From positions 1-30,820 of the forward strand of contig JBBIMW010000028.1 of NCBI GenBank assembly GCA_037444185.1: 30,820 bases of DNA, read 5' to 3'. Positions within the stretch are counted from its first letter, which is position 1. Every line of letters begins with the position of its first letter. Positions 1-8,692 of this stretch are shown piece after piece. This DNA comes from JAILZP01 sp037444185. Its GTDB lineage: Bacteria > Bacillota > Desulfotomaculia > Desulfotomaculales > Desulfocucumaceae. The notes beneath the pieces were generated by a model. It searched no databases, was not told the DNA's origin, and saw nothing but the letters and a program-made list of their open reading frames with translations. The position numbers and the translations under genes were made by a program.

Positions 1-79
1 AAGTAAAATCAAAAGTCAAAAATCTGTTTATGACATTATTCTTTAAATTATGCTATTTTACGTCAAATGCTTAAAACAA

Positions 80-104
80 TAAATACAATAACTTATTGTA
101 TTTA
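80..104. repeat. 25-bp perfect palindrome downstream of spoIVB
   Basis: Two 12-bp arms (TAAATACAATAA and its complement) flank a single central base at 92. It lies just past the spoIVB terminator, in the spacer that in this lineage would precede spo0A. The stem has almost no G+C, so it is a poor terminator on its own. An operator-like site is possible, but no regulator can be named from the sequence. Confidence 0.5.
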
Positions 105-117
105 ATTGGTTTTAATT

Positions 118-145
118 AAAAAAGAAGAAACCGGCGGGCCTCTTC
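118..145 (-). terminator. Rho-independent terminator after spoIVB
   Basis: On the minus strand a 9-bp stem (GAAGAGGCC pairing with GGTTTCTTC, two G-T pairs) with a CGCC loop is followed by six T residues at 123-118. The stem overlaps the last two bases of the spoIVB stop codon. This ends the spoIVB transcript before the next gene. Confidence 0.8.
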
Positions 146-1349
146 ATGATGCTTTTTGCATTTTTTTGTCATAATTAAGTAGCCCCGCCTCCCTTATCAT
201 CCACTCCGCCGGAACACCATATCCCCTTATGGGATCGTTGATGAAAACGTGTGTCAGTACACCCGCCAGCATGCCGTCCTGGATGATGGGGCTGCCGCTC
301 ATCCCCTGAATTATCCCCCCTGCGCTGTCAATGAGTTCCCGGTCCTCTATTTTTATTATCATACCCTTGCCACCGTGGCTGTTCCAGGGATAAAAAACCT
401 CCTGTATTTCAACGGAGTATTTTCTTACTTCAGTGCCATCGATGACTGTCAGCATTTCCGCCGGTCCCTTCCTAACCTGGAGGCTCGGGGCCACCGGCAC
501 CGGATTAGCGTAAAGGGGGTTTTCCAGTGGCCTCTGAAGACAGCCGAAAATACCATAGCGGGTGTTTTTTTCTATATTTCCGCTAAGATTTCCCCCCTCA
601 ACAAACATGCCGATTTTTTCTCCGGGCCTGCCTTTAATTCCCCGTTGAATCCCCCTCACACTGGCCTCTGTTATTTTGCCCCTGCTTAAATCAATGCCCA
701 TGGCGGTGTCCACATCGGTGATCATGTGTCCCAAGGCTCCGTACGTGCCTGTTTCCGGGTGGTAAAAGCTGATGGTCCCCACCCCGGAGGCCGTATCCCG
801 CACGAACAGACCAATTCTCGGCCGTCCCGTTTCCTTGCACAATACCGTTTTGATGCTGGTTTTTATTATTTTGGAACCTCTTTTAATTTCAAATTCGACG
901 TTTTTTTGGTTAATTCCGCAGGCTCCTATTTCACTTCTCAGCTGGTGCGTATTATCAATTTTCTTTCCATTGGCCGTCAGTATTAAGTCACCGACCTTGA
1001 TGCCCGCTTCTTCGGCCGGGTTTGACCTTTTCCCCCATTCATCCATGATGTCTGACATGCCCACCACCATAATGCCCTTGGAATGCATCACAATGCCGAT
1101 GGACTGTCCTCCGGGCACCACCAGGGCCGGTGCGGCAACCTCCACGGCTGCCTTCTGCGAGGGCGCCCGGGAAATATTATACTGCAGTTGCAGCCTGCCC
1201 GGCCTGTGGATGGAGACGGCTTTGCCTGGTTCCGCAAATCCGTCATAAATGCCTGGGTTCATTTTTAAATAACACCAGAGACAGAAAATAACTGCCAAAC
1301 AGATAAAGGTCGTGATGTTTAAAACATTCCGGCAGTCCACTTTTTTCAA
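144..1349 (-). CDS. spoIVB: SpoIVB sporulation serine protease (S55 family)
   Basis: SpoIVB is made in the forespore, crosses into the intermembrane space and cuts SpoIVFA, which releases pro-SigK processing in the mother cell. The 401-residue protein has an N-terminal membrane anchor (about 10-28), a PDZ domain (about 85-170) and an S55 peptidase domain. The catalytic triad is visible as His208 (GALGHMITD), Asp336 and Ser351 (QGMSGSPI). The 15-residue Asp-Ser spacing equals that of the B. subtilis enzyme. The start is TTG, set by AAGGAG nine bases upstream; no ATG fits better. It follows recN with a 272-bp gap and has its own terminator. The recN-spoIVB order is standard in spore formers. 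Identity is secure. Confidence 0.97.
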   Translation of the reverse strand: MKKVDCRNVLNITTFICLAVIFCLWCYLKMNPGIYDGFAEPGKAVSIHRPGRLQLQYNISRAPSQKAAVEVAAPALVVPGGQSIGIVMHSKGIMVVGMSDIMDEWGKRSNPAEEAGIKVGDLILTANGKKIDNTHQLRSEIGACGINQKNVEFEIKRGSKIIKTSIKTVLCKETGRPRIGLFVRDTASGVGTISFYHPETGTYGALGHMITDVDTAMGIDLSRGKITEASVRGIQRGIKGRPGEKIGMFVEGGNLSGNIEKNTRYGIFGCLQRPLENPLYANPVPVAPSLQVRKGPAEMLTVIDGTEVRKYSVEIQEVFYPWNSHGGKGMIIKIEDRELIDSAGGIIQGMSGSPIIQDGMLAGVLTHVFINDPIRGYGVPAEWMIREAGLLNYDKKMQKAS

Positions 1350-1570
1350 TAATAATCACTCCTTTTTAAATCACCCCCACATTTGCTGAAAAATTATATG
1401 TTTTTTTGTTGTTATTAAGATTACCCGGTTTTAGTCCTTTTATTCTGCACATATATGCTGAAATTTACCATAGCCATGGGTTATAGGGCGTTATTTAAAG
1501 TTGCTTTAATTTCATTAATTTAATGTAAATAAATAAAAATAACGGCCAATTTGCCGCTATTTATGGTTGT

Positions 1571-1587
1571 ACGCCCAGCATGGGCGT
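1571..1587. other. 7-bp perfect hairpin downstream of recN
   Basis: The arms ACGCCCA and TGGGCGT surround a three-base loop, 35-51 bases past the recN stop codon. No T-tract follows on the minus strand, so it is not a canonical intrinsic terminator. It could still be the 3' end structure of the long xseA-recN transcript. Confidence 0.4.
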
Positions 1588-1594
1588 CATCTTT

Positions 1595-1621
1595 GGATTC
1601 CGGCCGCCCGTAAGGGAGGCT
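1595..1621 (-). repeat. Degenerate copy (D) of dispersed intergenic repeat
   Basis: Directly after the recN TAA, the minus strand reads CCCTTACGGGCGGCCGGAATCC. This matches CCCTTCGGGCGACTGGAATCC, found directly after the folD stop codon, at most positions with one extra base. The GAACAAATTCG start and the ATTCTGG-type tail of the fuller copies are lost. Confidence 0.45.
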
Positions 1622-3322
1622 TTATTCGTCGTCTTTCAGTGACAGGGCTTCTTCCATCAGCTGTCTGGCGTGATTCAGAGCGGTCCCGTCCCCCCGGTCA
1701 CCCCCCAGCATGCGGGTCAGTTCCAGCAATTTCCCTCGGCCGTCCAGGGAATCTATCTCCACTTGGGTGCGGCTGCCCGATTCACCCTTGCGGATGAGCA
1801 GGTGATTTTGGGCAGCACTGGCCACGGCGGGGGAATGGGTGACGCATATAACCTGCCGCTTTCGGCTCAGATGTTGCAGTTTTGCCGCCACTGAACGGAT
1901 GGTGCGCCCCCCGATACCGGTGTCAATTTCATCAAAAACCAAGGTGGGGATTCCTTGCATTTCAGCCAATATGGCGTAGACCGCCAGCATCAGCCTGGAC
2001 GTTTCTCCTCCGGAAACCACCTTTGAAAGCGGCCTGGCAGGTTCGCCGGGGTTCGTGGAAATAAAAAACTCGGCTTTTTCCAAGCCCTTTTCGCTTATTT
2101 GTTCCCTGTCGCTGAAAACTATGCTGAAAACCGCCCCGGGCATTTCCAGTTCCTTTAGCTCCCGGGCTATTTCATCTTCCAGAGCGGCGGCGGCCCGCTT
2201 TCTCATTCCGGTAAGAATACCGGCCTGCAATTCCAGCTGCGCCTGATACTGTTTCAGATCCCTTTCCAGCTGTTCCAGCCTCTGCTCCCCCCCGTCCATC
2301 TCCTCCATCTCCAACGCTATTCTTTTGCGGTAATCCAGTATTCCTTCGATGGACAGGCCGTATTTTCTCTTCAGGCCGTTCAGAAAATCCAGTCTTTCCT
2401 CTACGAATTCTAGCCTGGCGGGATAGAACTCCAGTCCGTCGGCATAGGCGGCCAGTTCCCTGGCCGCCTCCTCCATCTGGTAAAGGGCCGCCGCCACCAT
2501 GTCCCTCGCGCTGGACAGACTGCCGTCCATCTCCGCCAGCCTGTCCAGTAGTTTCAAAGAATTCCCCGCCATTTCCAAGGATGAGGTGTCGGCCCCGCCG
2601 CCGCCATAAATCTGCCTGTAGCACTGTTCCAGAAGGGAGGAAATTTTCCCTGCGTTCACCAGCTTTCTTCTCTCCGTCTCCAGTTCCCCGTCCTCGCCGG
2701 GCCGCAGGGAAGCGCTGTCGATTTCATTAATCTGGTAGTTGATTGTTTCCCTGCGCCCTGCCCTTTCCGTGGCCTTAAGCCGCAGTTCCTTCAATGCGGC
2801 AGTATTTTCACGGCACCTCCGGTGCAGCCCGGCCAATCGGGCGGCGGCGCCGGCGGTTTCTTCCCCGCCGTACGCATCCAGCAGGTACAGCTGCCGTTCC
2901 GGGTCCAAAAGCATTTGCTGGTCGTGCTGCCCCTGGATATCCACCAGCAACCGGCCCACTTCCCGGTATAATCCCAATGTTACCATCTGTCCGTTGATTC
3001 TGCACTGATTTCTACCGTTGCGGTTTATTTCACGGGTAAGTATGATCTGCCCGTCCTGATCGTCGGAAATGCCGCCGTCGGATAAAATGAGTTTTATTTC
3101 ATCCAGGTCCCCGGTTTCCACGGCGGCCTGCACCACAGCCCGGTCACAGCCGGCCCGGATGTATTCGGAGATTGCCCTGCCACCGGTGACCAGCTGTATG
3201 GCCTCGATAATTATTGACTTGCCGGATCCGGTTTCACCGGTAAGGACATTAAGGCCCCGGGTCAGATTCACCATGGCCTTTTCAATAATTCCAAAGTCCT
3301 TGATGTACAAATGTGACAGCAT
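1622..3322 (-). CDS. recN: RecN DNA repair ATPase
   Basis: RecN is an SMC-like ATPase that acts early at DNA double-strand breaks in the cytoplasm. The 566-residue protein has the expected layout. Walker A is GETGSGKS at 29-36. A long charged, coiled-coil middle region spans about 155-390. The ABC signature is VSGGETSR at 436-443, Walker B is TLVFDEIDTG at 460-469, and the switch histidine is His496 (VTHSP). Length is normal for the family. The start is ATG, two bases after the argR stop codon, so the two are almost certainly co-transcribed, as in most Firmicutes. The stop codon abuts a degenerate dispersed repeat. Confidence 0.97.
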   Translation of the reverse strand: MLSHLYIKDFGIIEKAMVNLTRGLNVLTGETGSGKSIIIEAIQLVTGGRAISEYIRAGCDRAVVQAAVETGDLDEIKLILSDGGISDDQDGQIILTREINRNGRNQCRINGQMVTLGLYREVGRLLVDIQGQHDQQMLLDPERQLYLLDAYGGEETAGAAARLAGLHRRCRENTAALKELRLKATERAGRRETINYQINEIDSASLRPGEDGELETERRKLVNAGKISSLLEQCYRQIYGGGGADTSSLEMAGNSLKLLDRLAEMDGSLSSARDMVAAALYQMEEAARELAAYADGLEFYPARLEFVEERLDFLNGLKRKYGLSIEGILDYRKRIALEMEEMDGGEQRLEQLERDLKQYQAQLELQAGILTGMRKRAAAALEDEIARELKELEMPGAVFSIVFSDREQISEKGLEKAEFFISTNPGEPARPLSKVVSGGETSRLMLAVYAILAEMQGIPTLVFDEIDTGIGGRTIRSVAAKLQHLSRKRQVICVTHSPAVASAAQNHLLIRKGESGSRTQVEIDSLDGRGKLLELTRMLGGDRGDGTALNHARQLMEEALSLKDDE

Positions 3323-3324
3323 CC

Positions 3325-3783
3325 CTATCCTCCGCTCAATTCACTGAAACGCATGAAAACTTCATCCACCGCCTCCCTGGGTTTGACCACCACCAGTATG
3401 GTGTCGTCTCCGGCGACGGTGCCGATAATCATGGGCCAGCGCGCCTGGTCTATGGCCGATGCCACTCCCTGGGCCTCGCCGGGCGGGGTTTTGACCACGA
3501 TTAGATTTTCGCTGCAGTCAACCCTTAGCACGGAGTTCAGGAACTGTCTTTGCAGCCTTTCCTCCGCTCCCTGGATTGCGCCCCGGCCGGGCAAGGAGTA
3601 AAATGATGTGTTGTTGTCACCCGGTGTCTTCACCAGCCCCAGTTCCTTTATATCCCTGGAAACAGTGGCCTGGGTGACGGAAAACCCCGCCAGTTTGAGT
3701 TCCCCGGCCAGCTGGTCCTGGGTTGCAACCGGCTTTGATCCTATTATTTCCGCTATTTTCTTTTGCCTTATTTGCTTATTCAT
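3325..3783 (-). CDS. argR: ArgR/AhrC arginine repressor
   Basis: ArgR is an arginine-responsive transcription factor that represses arginine synthesis genes and can activate catabolism; it works as a hexamer. The 152-residue protein has the N-terminal winged helix with the recognition helix TQATVSRDIKELGL (about 37-50). The C-terminal domain carries the arginine-binding GTVAGDDT motif (121-128), where the paired Asp residues contact the ligand. The start overlaps the stop of the upstream methyltransferase gene by four bases (ATGA), and recN follows after two bases. No ArgR targets lie in the window, and no clear ARG box was seen. Confidence 0.96.
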   Translation of the reverse strand: MNKQIRQKKIAEIIGSKPVATQDQLAGELKLAGFSVTQATVSRDIKELGLVKTPGDNNTSFYSLPGRGAIQGAEERLQRQFLNSVLRVDCSENLIVVKTPPGEAQGVASAIDQARWPMIIGTVAGDDTILVVVKPREAVDEVFMRFSELSGG

Positions 3784-4361
3784 TTTTCATTCCCGGTCCT
3801 GGTCACGAAATAAAGTTCGGGACTGTGGCCGCGGCTGTTCCAGAACAACATTTTTTGCACGCTGTAATACTTCGGGTCAAGACATGCCAGCAGATTCGCC
3901 ACCTCTCCGGCCTCGGCCCTGGAACCCCGGTGTCCCGTGTACACCACCACGCTGATCCGCCCCCCAGGATTGATAATCCTTAAGGCGGCCTTAATGCCTT
4001 CCCTGGTGGTATCAGGCCCGGTGGTCACCGACTGGTCGCTGCCCGGAAGGTAGCCCAGATTGAACATTACGGCGTCCACTGTGGTTCCCACCAGCCTGTC
4101 CATTTCTTGGTGGCCGCCCCGGATCAGGGTGACCCTGTCCCCTAGCCCAGCCGCTTCAAGTCTTTTTTTGATGTTGCCGATGGCTTCCTCCTGTATGTCT
4201 ATGGCGTAAACCCGGCCGCCGGGACCCACAGACCCGGCCAGGAAAAGCGTGTCGTGTCCGTTTCCGGCCGTGGCGTCCACAGCCGTGGCGCCCTGCTTCA
4301 GGGCTGGATGGATGAAAACCCTCGCCCATTGCACGGCCCTGCCGGGGAGATGGATCAGCAT
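3780..4361 (-). CDS. mnmM: MnmM/YtqB-type tRNA methyltransferase
   Basis: This is a 193-residue class I SAM methyltransferase of the family long called 'putative rRNA methylase'. Its B. subtilis member YtqB was later shown to be MnmM, which methylates 5-aminomethyl-2-thiouridine at tRNA position 34 to mnm5s2U. Motif I is VDATAGNGHDTLFLA (about 28-42). The family-specific NLGYLPGSD (about 101-109) and VYTGHRGS segments are present, and the length equals that of YtqB. It overlaps nadK by one base (TGATG) and argR by four. A YtqA-like radical SAM gene lies in the same gene string (9882-10874). The family call is firm; the exact substrate is by homology. Confidence 0.85.
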   Translation of the reverse strand: MLIHLPGRAVQWARVFIHPALKQGATAVDATAGNGHDTLFLAGSVGPGGRVYAIDIQEEAIGNIKKRLEAAGLGDRVTLIRGGHQEMDRLVGTTVDAVMFNLGYLPGSDQSVTTGPDTTREGIKAALRIINPGGRISVVVYTGHRGSRAEAGEVANLLACLDPKYYSVQKMLFWNSRGHSPELYFVTRTGNEK

Positions 4362-5233
4362 CAGCGACGGTCGCCTTCTTTGAGTTTTTGGTTTAAAACA
4401 TTGAAAAAGTTACTTTTTTTCAGTCTGATAAACCTTACTTTAAAGGGGGACCTGGCAATCATTACAATGTCGTCTTTTATCAGGCCGAGGCCGTGCTGTC
4501 CGTCTATGGTCAGCATCACCTCGCCATTGTCGGAAAGAAGCTCCACCTCCACCACGCATTCCGGGGATATGACAATGGGCCTGGCCCAAAGGGTGTGCGG
4601 GCAGATGGGGGTAATCAGCATCAGATTCAGATCCGGCGTGACCACCGGCCCCCCGGCCGAAAGAGAGTAGGCGGTAGAACCGGTGGGGGTGGAAACGATT
4701 ATGCCGTCGGCGGGGTAAGTGCCCACCTGATCACCGTTCACCCTGGTCCGGAGAAAAATAAGGCGGGCGAAGGCCCCCTTGGTGATCACCGCGTCGTTCA
4801 ACCCCGTGTGTTTTTCTATTTCTCTTCCGTTCCGCCGCACTGCGGCCTCAATCATCATTCTTTCTTCTATGAGGTAATCCCTCCTGACAATGCTTTCCAG
4901 TCCGCACTCAATATCCGGCACATCGATTTCCGTAAGGAACCCCAGGTGTCCGAAGTTCACCCCCAGCACCGGAACATTGCTGCGGGCCACTGTCCTGGCG
5001 CTGCTGAGGATAGTGCCGTCGCCGCCGAACACCAGGAGGCACTCTATTTTGCCGACCATATCTTCCAAAGTGGGCACGCCGGATCCGCAGCCGATCATTA
5101 AAGCCAGTTCTTTTTGCATCAGCACGGACATTCCCCTGTTCAGAAACCAGCCGTATATGTGCCTTACCAGTTCTTCCACGCCTTTTTTGCCCAGATTGGC
5201 CATAATGCCGACGGACCTTGAGTTTGGGTGCAT
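4361..5233 (-). CDS. nadK: NAD kinase
   Basis: NadK phosphorylates NAD to NADP in the cytoplasm, the only route to NADP(H). The 290-residue protein shows the catalytic GGDGT motif (70-74), NFGHLGFLTE (93-102), the NDAV substrate-binding segment (146-149) and the long ADGIIVSTPTGSTAYSLSAGG block (175-195). The frame is open upstream, but I place the start at the ATG at 5233. GGAGG lies five bases before it, and the encoded MHPNSRSVGI is a normal family beginning. It sits 40 bases after tlyA and runs into mnmM with a one-base overlap. The tlyA-nadK-argR-recN order is conserved in Firmicutes. Confidence 0.96.
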   Translation of the reverse strand: MHPNSRSVGIMANLGKKGVEELVRHIYGWFLNRGMSVLMQKELALMIGCGSGVPTLEDMVGKIECLLVFGGDGTILSSARTVARSNVPVLGVNFGHLGFLTEIDVPDIECGLESIVRRDYLIEERMMIEAAVRRNGREIEKHTGLNDAVITKGAFARLIFLRTRVNGDQVGTYPADGIIVSTPTGSTAYSLSAGGPVVTPDLNLMLITPICPHTLWARPIVISPECVVEVELLSDNGEVMLTIDGQHGLGLIKDDIVMIARSPFKVRFIRLKKSNFFNVLNQKLKEGDRR

Positions 5234-5273
5234 ATCTTCCTCCGATAAAAATAGATTGACGGTTTTGACCCCG

Positions 5274-6074
5274 CTATAACCTTCTGTGGGCTTCCTCCAC
5301 AATCTGCCGGATTATGGACGGGGTTATCCTTTGAGGGGCTGAGAGAGCGAAGTAAAGAAGATATTCAATATTCCCTTCCGGCCCTCTGACGGGAGAAAAG
5401 TCAAGTCCCAACACCCCCCAGCCCGCAGCCGACATCGAGCCGAACACCTTCTCCAGCACCTGTTGGTGGACTTCGGGGCTTCTGACCACCCCTTTTTTGC
5501 CCACTTTGTCCCGCCCGGCCTCGAACTGGGGCTTCACCAGGGCGATTCCCTCGGCTCCGGTGGCCGCCAGGGCGGCCACCCGGGGCAAAATTTTGTCCAG
5601 GGAAATGAAGGACACGTCTATAGTGACAAAATCCGGCCTGGGGTCCAGGGAACCGGGGCTGATTCTCCTGGCGTTGGTCCTCTCCATAACCACCACCCTG
5701 GGGTCGTTGCGCAATTTCCAGGCCAGCTGGCCGTAGCCCACGTCTACGGCGTAGACCATTGCGGCCCCGTTCTGCAAGGCGCAGTCGGTGAAACCTCCGG
5801 TGGAGGCCCCGATGTCCAGAACCACTTTTCCGTTCAAATTCGTCCCGAAGGCTTTGATGGCTTTCTCCAGCTTGTATCCTCCCCGGCTAACGTAAGGGGG
5901 AGGGGAGGTCACCTCTATTTTTACTCCGGGATCGTATTTAAGCCCTGGTTTGTCCGCCCTCCGGCCGTTTACTTTCACCTGGCCGGCCAGAACTGCGGCG
6001 CCGGCCCGGCTTCTGCTCTCAAAAAACCCCGTCTGCTGGAGCAGTATGTCCAGTCTCCGCTTGCTACCGGTCAA
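5274..6074 (-). CDS. tlyA: TlyA-family rRNA 2'-O-methyltransferase
   Basis: This is a 266-residue protein of the TlyA/YqxC family, whose characterised members methylate ribose 2'-OH groups in 16S and 23S rRNA. An S4 RNA-binding domain (about 6-60) precedes an RrmJ/FtsJ-like methyltransferase domain with motif I VVLDIGASTGGFTDC (84-98), TIDVSFISL (151-159) and the catalytic-lysine segment LVKPQFE (179-185). Some members were described as hemolysins, which is not needed here. The start is TTG at 6074, with GGAGG eight bases upstream, and overlaps the end of dxs by 11 bases. Translational coupling to dxs is likely. Confidence 0.94.
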   Translation of the reverse strand: MTGSKRRLDILLQQTGFFESRSRAGAAVLAGQVKVNGRRADKPGLKYDPGVKIEVTSPPPYVSRGGYKLEKAIKAFGTNLNGKVVLDIGASTGGFTDCALQNGAAMVYAVDVGYGQLAWKLRNDPRVVVMERTNARRISPGSLDPRPDFVTIDVSFISLDKILPRVAALAATGAEGIALVKPQFEAGRDKVGKKGVVRSPEVHQQVLEKVFGSMSAAGWGVLGLDFSPVRGPEGNIEYLLYFALSAPQRITPSIIRQIVEEAHRRL

Positions 6075-7995
6075 GCATGTTTCCTCCAGACAGCTGCAGT
6101 TTTTTCTTCGGGGATTTCAGACGGCGCAATCCTGTCATTTTTAAGGCGTTGATTATCACTTCGTCCACGGTGATGCCGGACTTGGCCAGGAGAATTTGCC
6201 GGTCCCCATGCTCAATGAAGGAGTCCGGCAGTCCCATTGTTTTTACCCTGACTTCCTTCGGGCCTGAATTATTGATCACCTTCAGTACGCGGCTGCCGTA
6301 GCCGCCGGCCAGCACGTTTTCCTCCAGCGTGATGATCAGACCGGTGATACCGGCATATTTCAGTATCGTTTCGGAGTCCAGGGGCTTTATAAACCTGGCG
6401 TTGATCACCGCCACCGACAGCCCCTGGCCCTCCAGCGACGCTGCGGCGCTCTCGGCAATTTCTACCATGGGTCCCACGGCAAAGATGGCTATATCGGTTC
6501 CGTCCCTGACCACTTCCGCCTTTCCCAGGGGCAGGCCGCGCAGGTCTGGATCAATGCGGCATCCCCGGCCTTCGCCCCGGGGATATCTGACCGCGGCCGG
6601 GCCATTGTGTTCCAATGCGGTTTTGATCATTTGCCGCAGTTCGTTTTCGTCCTTGGGGGCCATCACCACCATGTTGGGCATCATTCCCAGATAGGACAGG
6701 TCGAAAACACCGTGGTGGGTCGGCCCGTCGTCGCCCACCAGCCCGCCCCTGTCAATGGCGAAGGTGACCGGCAGGTTCATCATGCAGACATCGTGGATAA
6801 TCTGGTCGAAGGCCCTCTGCAGAAAAGTGGAGTATATGGCCACCACCGGCCTGATCCCTGCTGAAGCCATGGCCGCGGCCATGGTGACGGCATGGGGCTC
6901 GGCTATTCCCACGTCGAAAAACCTGTCGGGATACCTTGACGCGAATTCCGTCAGCCCGGTGCCCAAGGTCATGGCTGCGGTGACGGCCACTATGGATTTG
7001 TCCCGGGCCGCCAGTTCCACCAGCGTCCGGCCGAATACCTCGGTATATGTGGGAATGTCCTCTTTTTTCTTTGTCAGCCCGGTTTCAGTGTCAAAGGGGC
7101 CGATGCCGTGAAATTTGCCGGGGTTTTTCTCGGCGTGGGAATAACCCTTTCCTTTTACGGTTATTACGTGGATTAGCACCGGTCCGTTCATGGCCCTGGC
7201 CTGGCTGAACACATTGACCATGTCTTGTATGTTGTGCCCGTCGATGGGTCCCAGATAGACAAATCCCAGCTCCTCAAAAAGCATTCCCGGCACCACGAGG
7301 TGTTTCAAGCTGTCCTTGAGTCTTTCCACGGCCTTTAGAACAGTTGGCCCTATGGATGGTATTTTCCTCAGTAAATGTTCAAACTCTTCTTTGCCCCTGG
7401 AGTACACGGGATCTGTCCTGAGGCGGGCAAGATATCTGGACATGCCGCCGACATTTTTGGCTATGGACATTTCATTGTCGTTGAGCACCACAATCATGTT
7501 CTTCTGCAGGTGCCCGGCGTGATTCATAGCCTCAAAGGCCATGCCTCCCGTCATGGCGCCATCTCCGATAATAGCCACCACGGAGTGTTTCTCACCCCGC
7601 AGGTCCCTGGCCACGGCCATGCCCAGGGCCACTGAAATGGAGGTGCTGCTGTGCCCGGCCACGAAGGCGTCGTGGCTGCATTCTCCGGGATGGGGGAATC
7701 CGCTGATGCCGCTGTATTTCCTCAGGCCGTGAAACCGGTCCCTGCGGCCGGTGATTAGCTTGTGAACGTAGCACTGGTGTCCCACGTCCCATATAATCTT
7801 ATCCCTTGGGGTTTCAAAAACTTTGTGCAGGGCCAGGGTCAGTTCCACCACACCCAGGTTGGGCGCCAGGTGCCCGCCGTTTTTGGCCACTGTTTCGATT
7901 ATTCTTTGCCTTATCTCCGCGGTCAGATCGTTCAGCCGGGACACCGGCAGGCCATGAATGTCAGAGGGGCGGTCAATTTCCGACAGCAGGCTCAA
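6064..7995 (-). CDS. dxs: 1-deoxy-D-xylulose-5-phosphate synthase
   Basis: Dxs condenses pyruvate and glyceraldehyde 3-phosphate with thiamine diphosphate, the first step of the MEP isoprenoid pathway. The 643-residue protein has the N-terminal GHSSTSIS segment (114-121) and the ThDP/Mg motif starting GDGAMTGG (144-151) and ending at NDN (172-174). The middle transketolase-like domain carries DVGIAEPHAV, and a transketolase C-terminal domain follows. It is slightly longer than the usual ~620-635 residues, with a Lys-rich C-terminal tail. The start is TTG with AAGGAG ten bases upstream. Neighbouring ispA uses downstream products of the pathway. Confidence 0.97.
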   Translation of the reverse strand: MSLLSEIDRPSDIHGLPVSRLNDLTAEIRQRIIETVAKNGGHLAPNLGVVELTLALHKVFETPRDKIIWDVGHQCYVHKLITGRRDRFHGLRKYSGISGFPHPGECSHDAFVAGHSSTSISVALGMAVARDLRGEKHSVVAIIGDGAMTGGMAFEAMNHAGHLQKNMIVVLNDNEMSIAKNVGGMSRYLARLRTDPVYSRGKEEFEHLLRKIPSIGPTVLKAVERLKDSLKHLVVPGMLFEELGFVYLGPIDGHNIQDMVNVFSQARAMNGPVLIHVITVKGKGYSHAEKNPGKFHGIGPFDTETGLTKKKEDIPTYTEVFGRTLVELAARDKSIVAVTAAMTLGTGLTEFASRYPDRFFDVGIAEPHAVTMAAAMASAGIRPVVAIYSTFLQRAFDQIIHDVCMMNLPVTFAIDRGGLVGDDGPTHHGVFDLSYLGMMPNMVVMAPKDENELRQMIKTALEHNGPAAVRYPRGEGRGCRIDPDLRGLPLGKAEVVRDGTDIAIFAVGPMVEIAESAAASLEGQGLSVAVINARFIKPLDSETILKYAGITGLIITLEENVLAGGYGSRVLKVINNSGPKEVRVKTMGLPDSFIEHGDRQILLAKSGITVDEVIINALKMTGLRRLKSPKKKLQLSGGNMLDR

Positions 7996-8014
7996 GTCTT
8001 TAACACTCCTTAAA

Positions 8015-8599
8015 TTACTTTGAATTCTTTCTTTGCTTGGCGCTGAAGCTCTTTCCGGTTATTTTGGAAATGGCGTAAAGCAGTTTTCCCGTCCAAAAAA
8101 CCACATCCTCCGCATATACCAGCGCGATTCTCTTTCCGGCGGCCTTGCCTCCCACTGTAAAAGCTGCAATCATCGCCGTTAAGAGCATATTCATCGTCAG
8201 TTGGCCTATTTCCTGCCGGCTGATCATTATCTGAGCCACCAGGGCTATGCCCAGGGCACCGCTCACGGTGCCGGCAATGTCACCCACCACATCGTTCATC
8301 AAGTTGGCCACCCGGTCGGCGTTTCTGATCAGAAAAATACCTTCGGCGGACCCGGGGATTTTTTTCGAGGCCTTGGCGTGCAGGGGAACCTCCGTGGCTG
8401 CGGTCACGGAAACCCCCAGTATATCGGCCAGTATTCCCACCAATATGACGAGGGTCAAGAAAAGGGCTGAAAGTACGATACTTTGCATTTTTTCCGCCAG
8501 CAGGCTGGAAATCCAGAAAAAAATCACTGCCAGAACAAAGGATCCCGAGCTGACCAGCGCGATATATTTTGTCGATACTGTGGATTTGCCGCTACCCAC
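8015..8599 (-). CDS. Conserved integral membrane protein, function unknown
   Basis: I do not recognise this gene with confidence. From the GTG at 8599, which has GAGGTG five bases upstream, it encodes 194 residues; an upstream TTG at 8623 would add eight. Four hydrophobic segments are visible (roughly 13-35, 40-64, 107-128 and 136-156), with a Lys-rich C terminus that predicts a cytoplasmic tail. The loop between helices 2 and 3 (ATEVPLHAKASK, then IRNADRVANLMND) resembles the DUF21/CNNM transmembrane domain of CorB-type transporters only vaguely, and no CBS domain follows. It lies between ispA and dxs, 19 bases before dxs, so it is co-transcribed with isoprenoid genes. Confidence 0.75.
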   Translation of the reverse strand: MGSGKSTVSTKYIALVSSGSFVLAVIFFWISSLLAEKMQSIVLSALFLTLVILVGILADILGVSVTAATEVPLHAKASKKIPGSAEGIFLIRNADRVANLMNDVVGDIAGTVSGALGIALVAQIMISRQEIGQLTMNMLLTAMIAAFTVGGKAAGKRIALVYAEDVVFWTGKLLYAISKITGKSFSAKQRKNSK

Positions 8600-8692
8600 G
8601 GAAACACCTCGTAGAAGAGCCAACCTGCCGTAAAACAGGATTTGGAATTCAAAACCCGCAACTCAGATCCCCATGCCACATATAAGCCATTT

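Larger units (their letters stand above)
1350..1621. other. recN-spoIVB intergenic region
   Basis: This AT-rich spacer should carry the forespore (SigF/SigG) promoter of spoIVB. I looked for SigG-type (TGAATA / CATACTA) and SigF-type elements and found no convincing pair. A TATAAT lies on the minus strand near 1395-1400 but lacks a good -35. The recN-proximal end holds a degenerate copy of a dispersed repeat and a separate 7-bp hairpin. Confidence 0.4.

Noticed and set aside
81..103. The 25-bp palindrome as a terminator
   Set aside because: The stem is almost entirely A/T and is not followed by a clean T-tract; a better terminator lies immediately before it.
1350..1500. SigG or SigF promoter for spoIVB
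   Set aside because: One is expected from biology, but no -35/-10 pair with acceptable spacing was found by eye.
5463..6152. 229-codon plus-strand open frame opposite tlyA and dxs
   Set aside because: It crosses two real genes on the other strand and encodes no recognisable domain.
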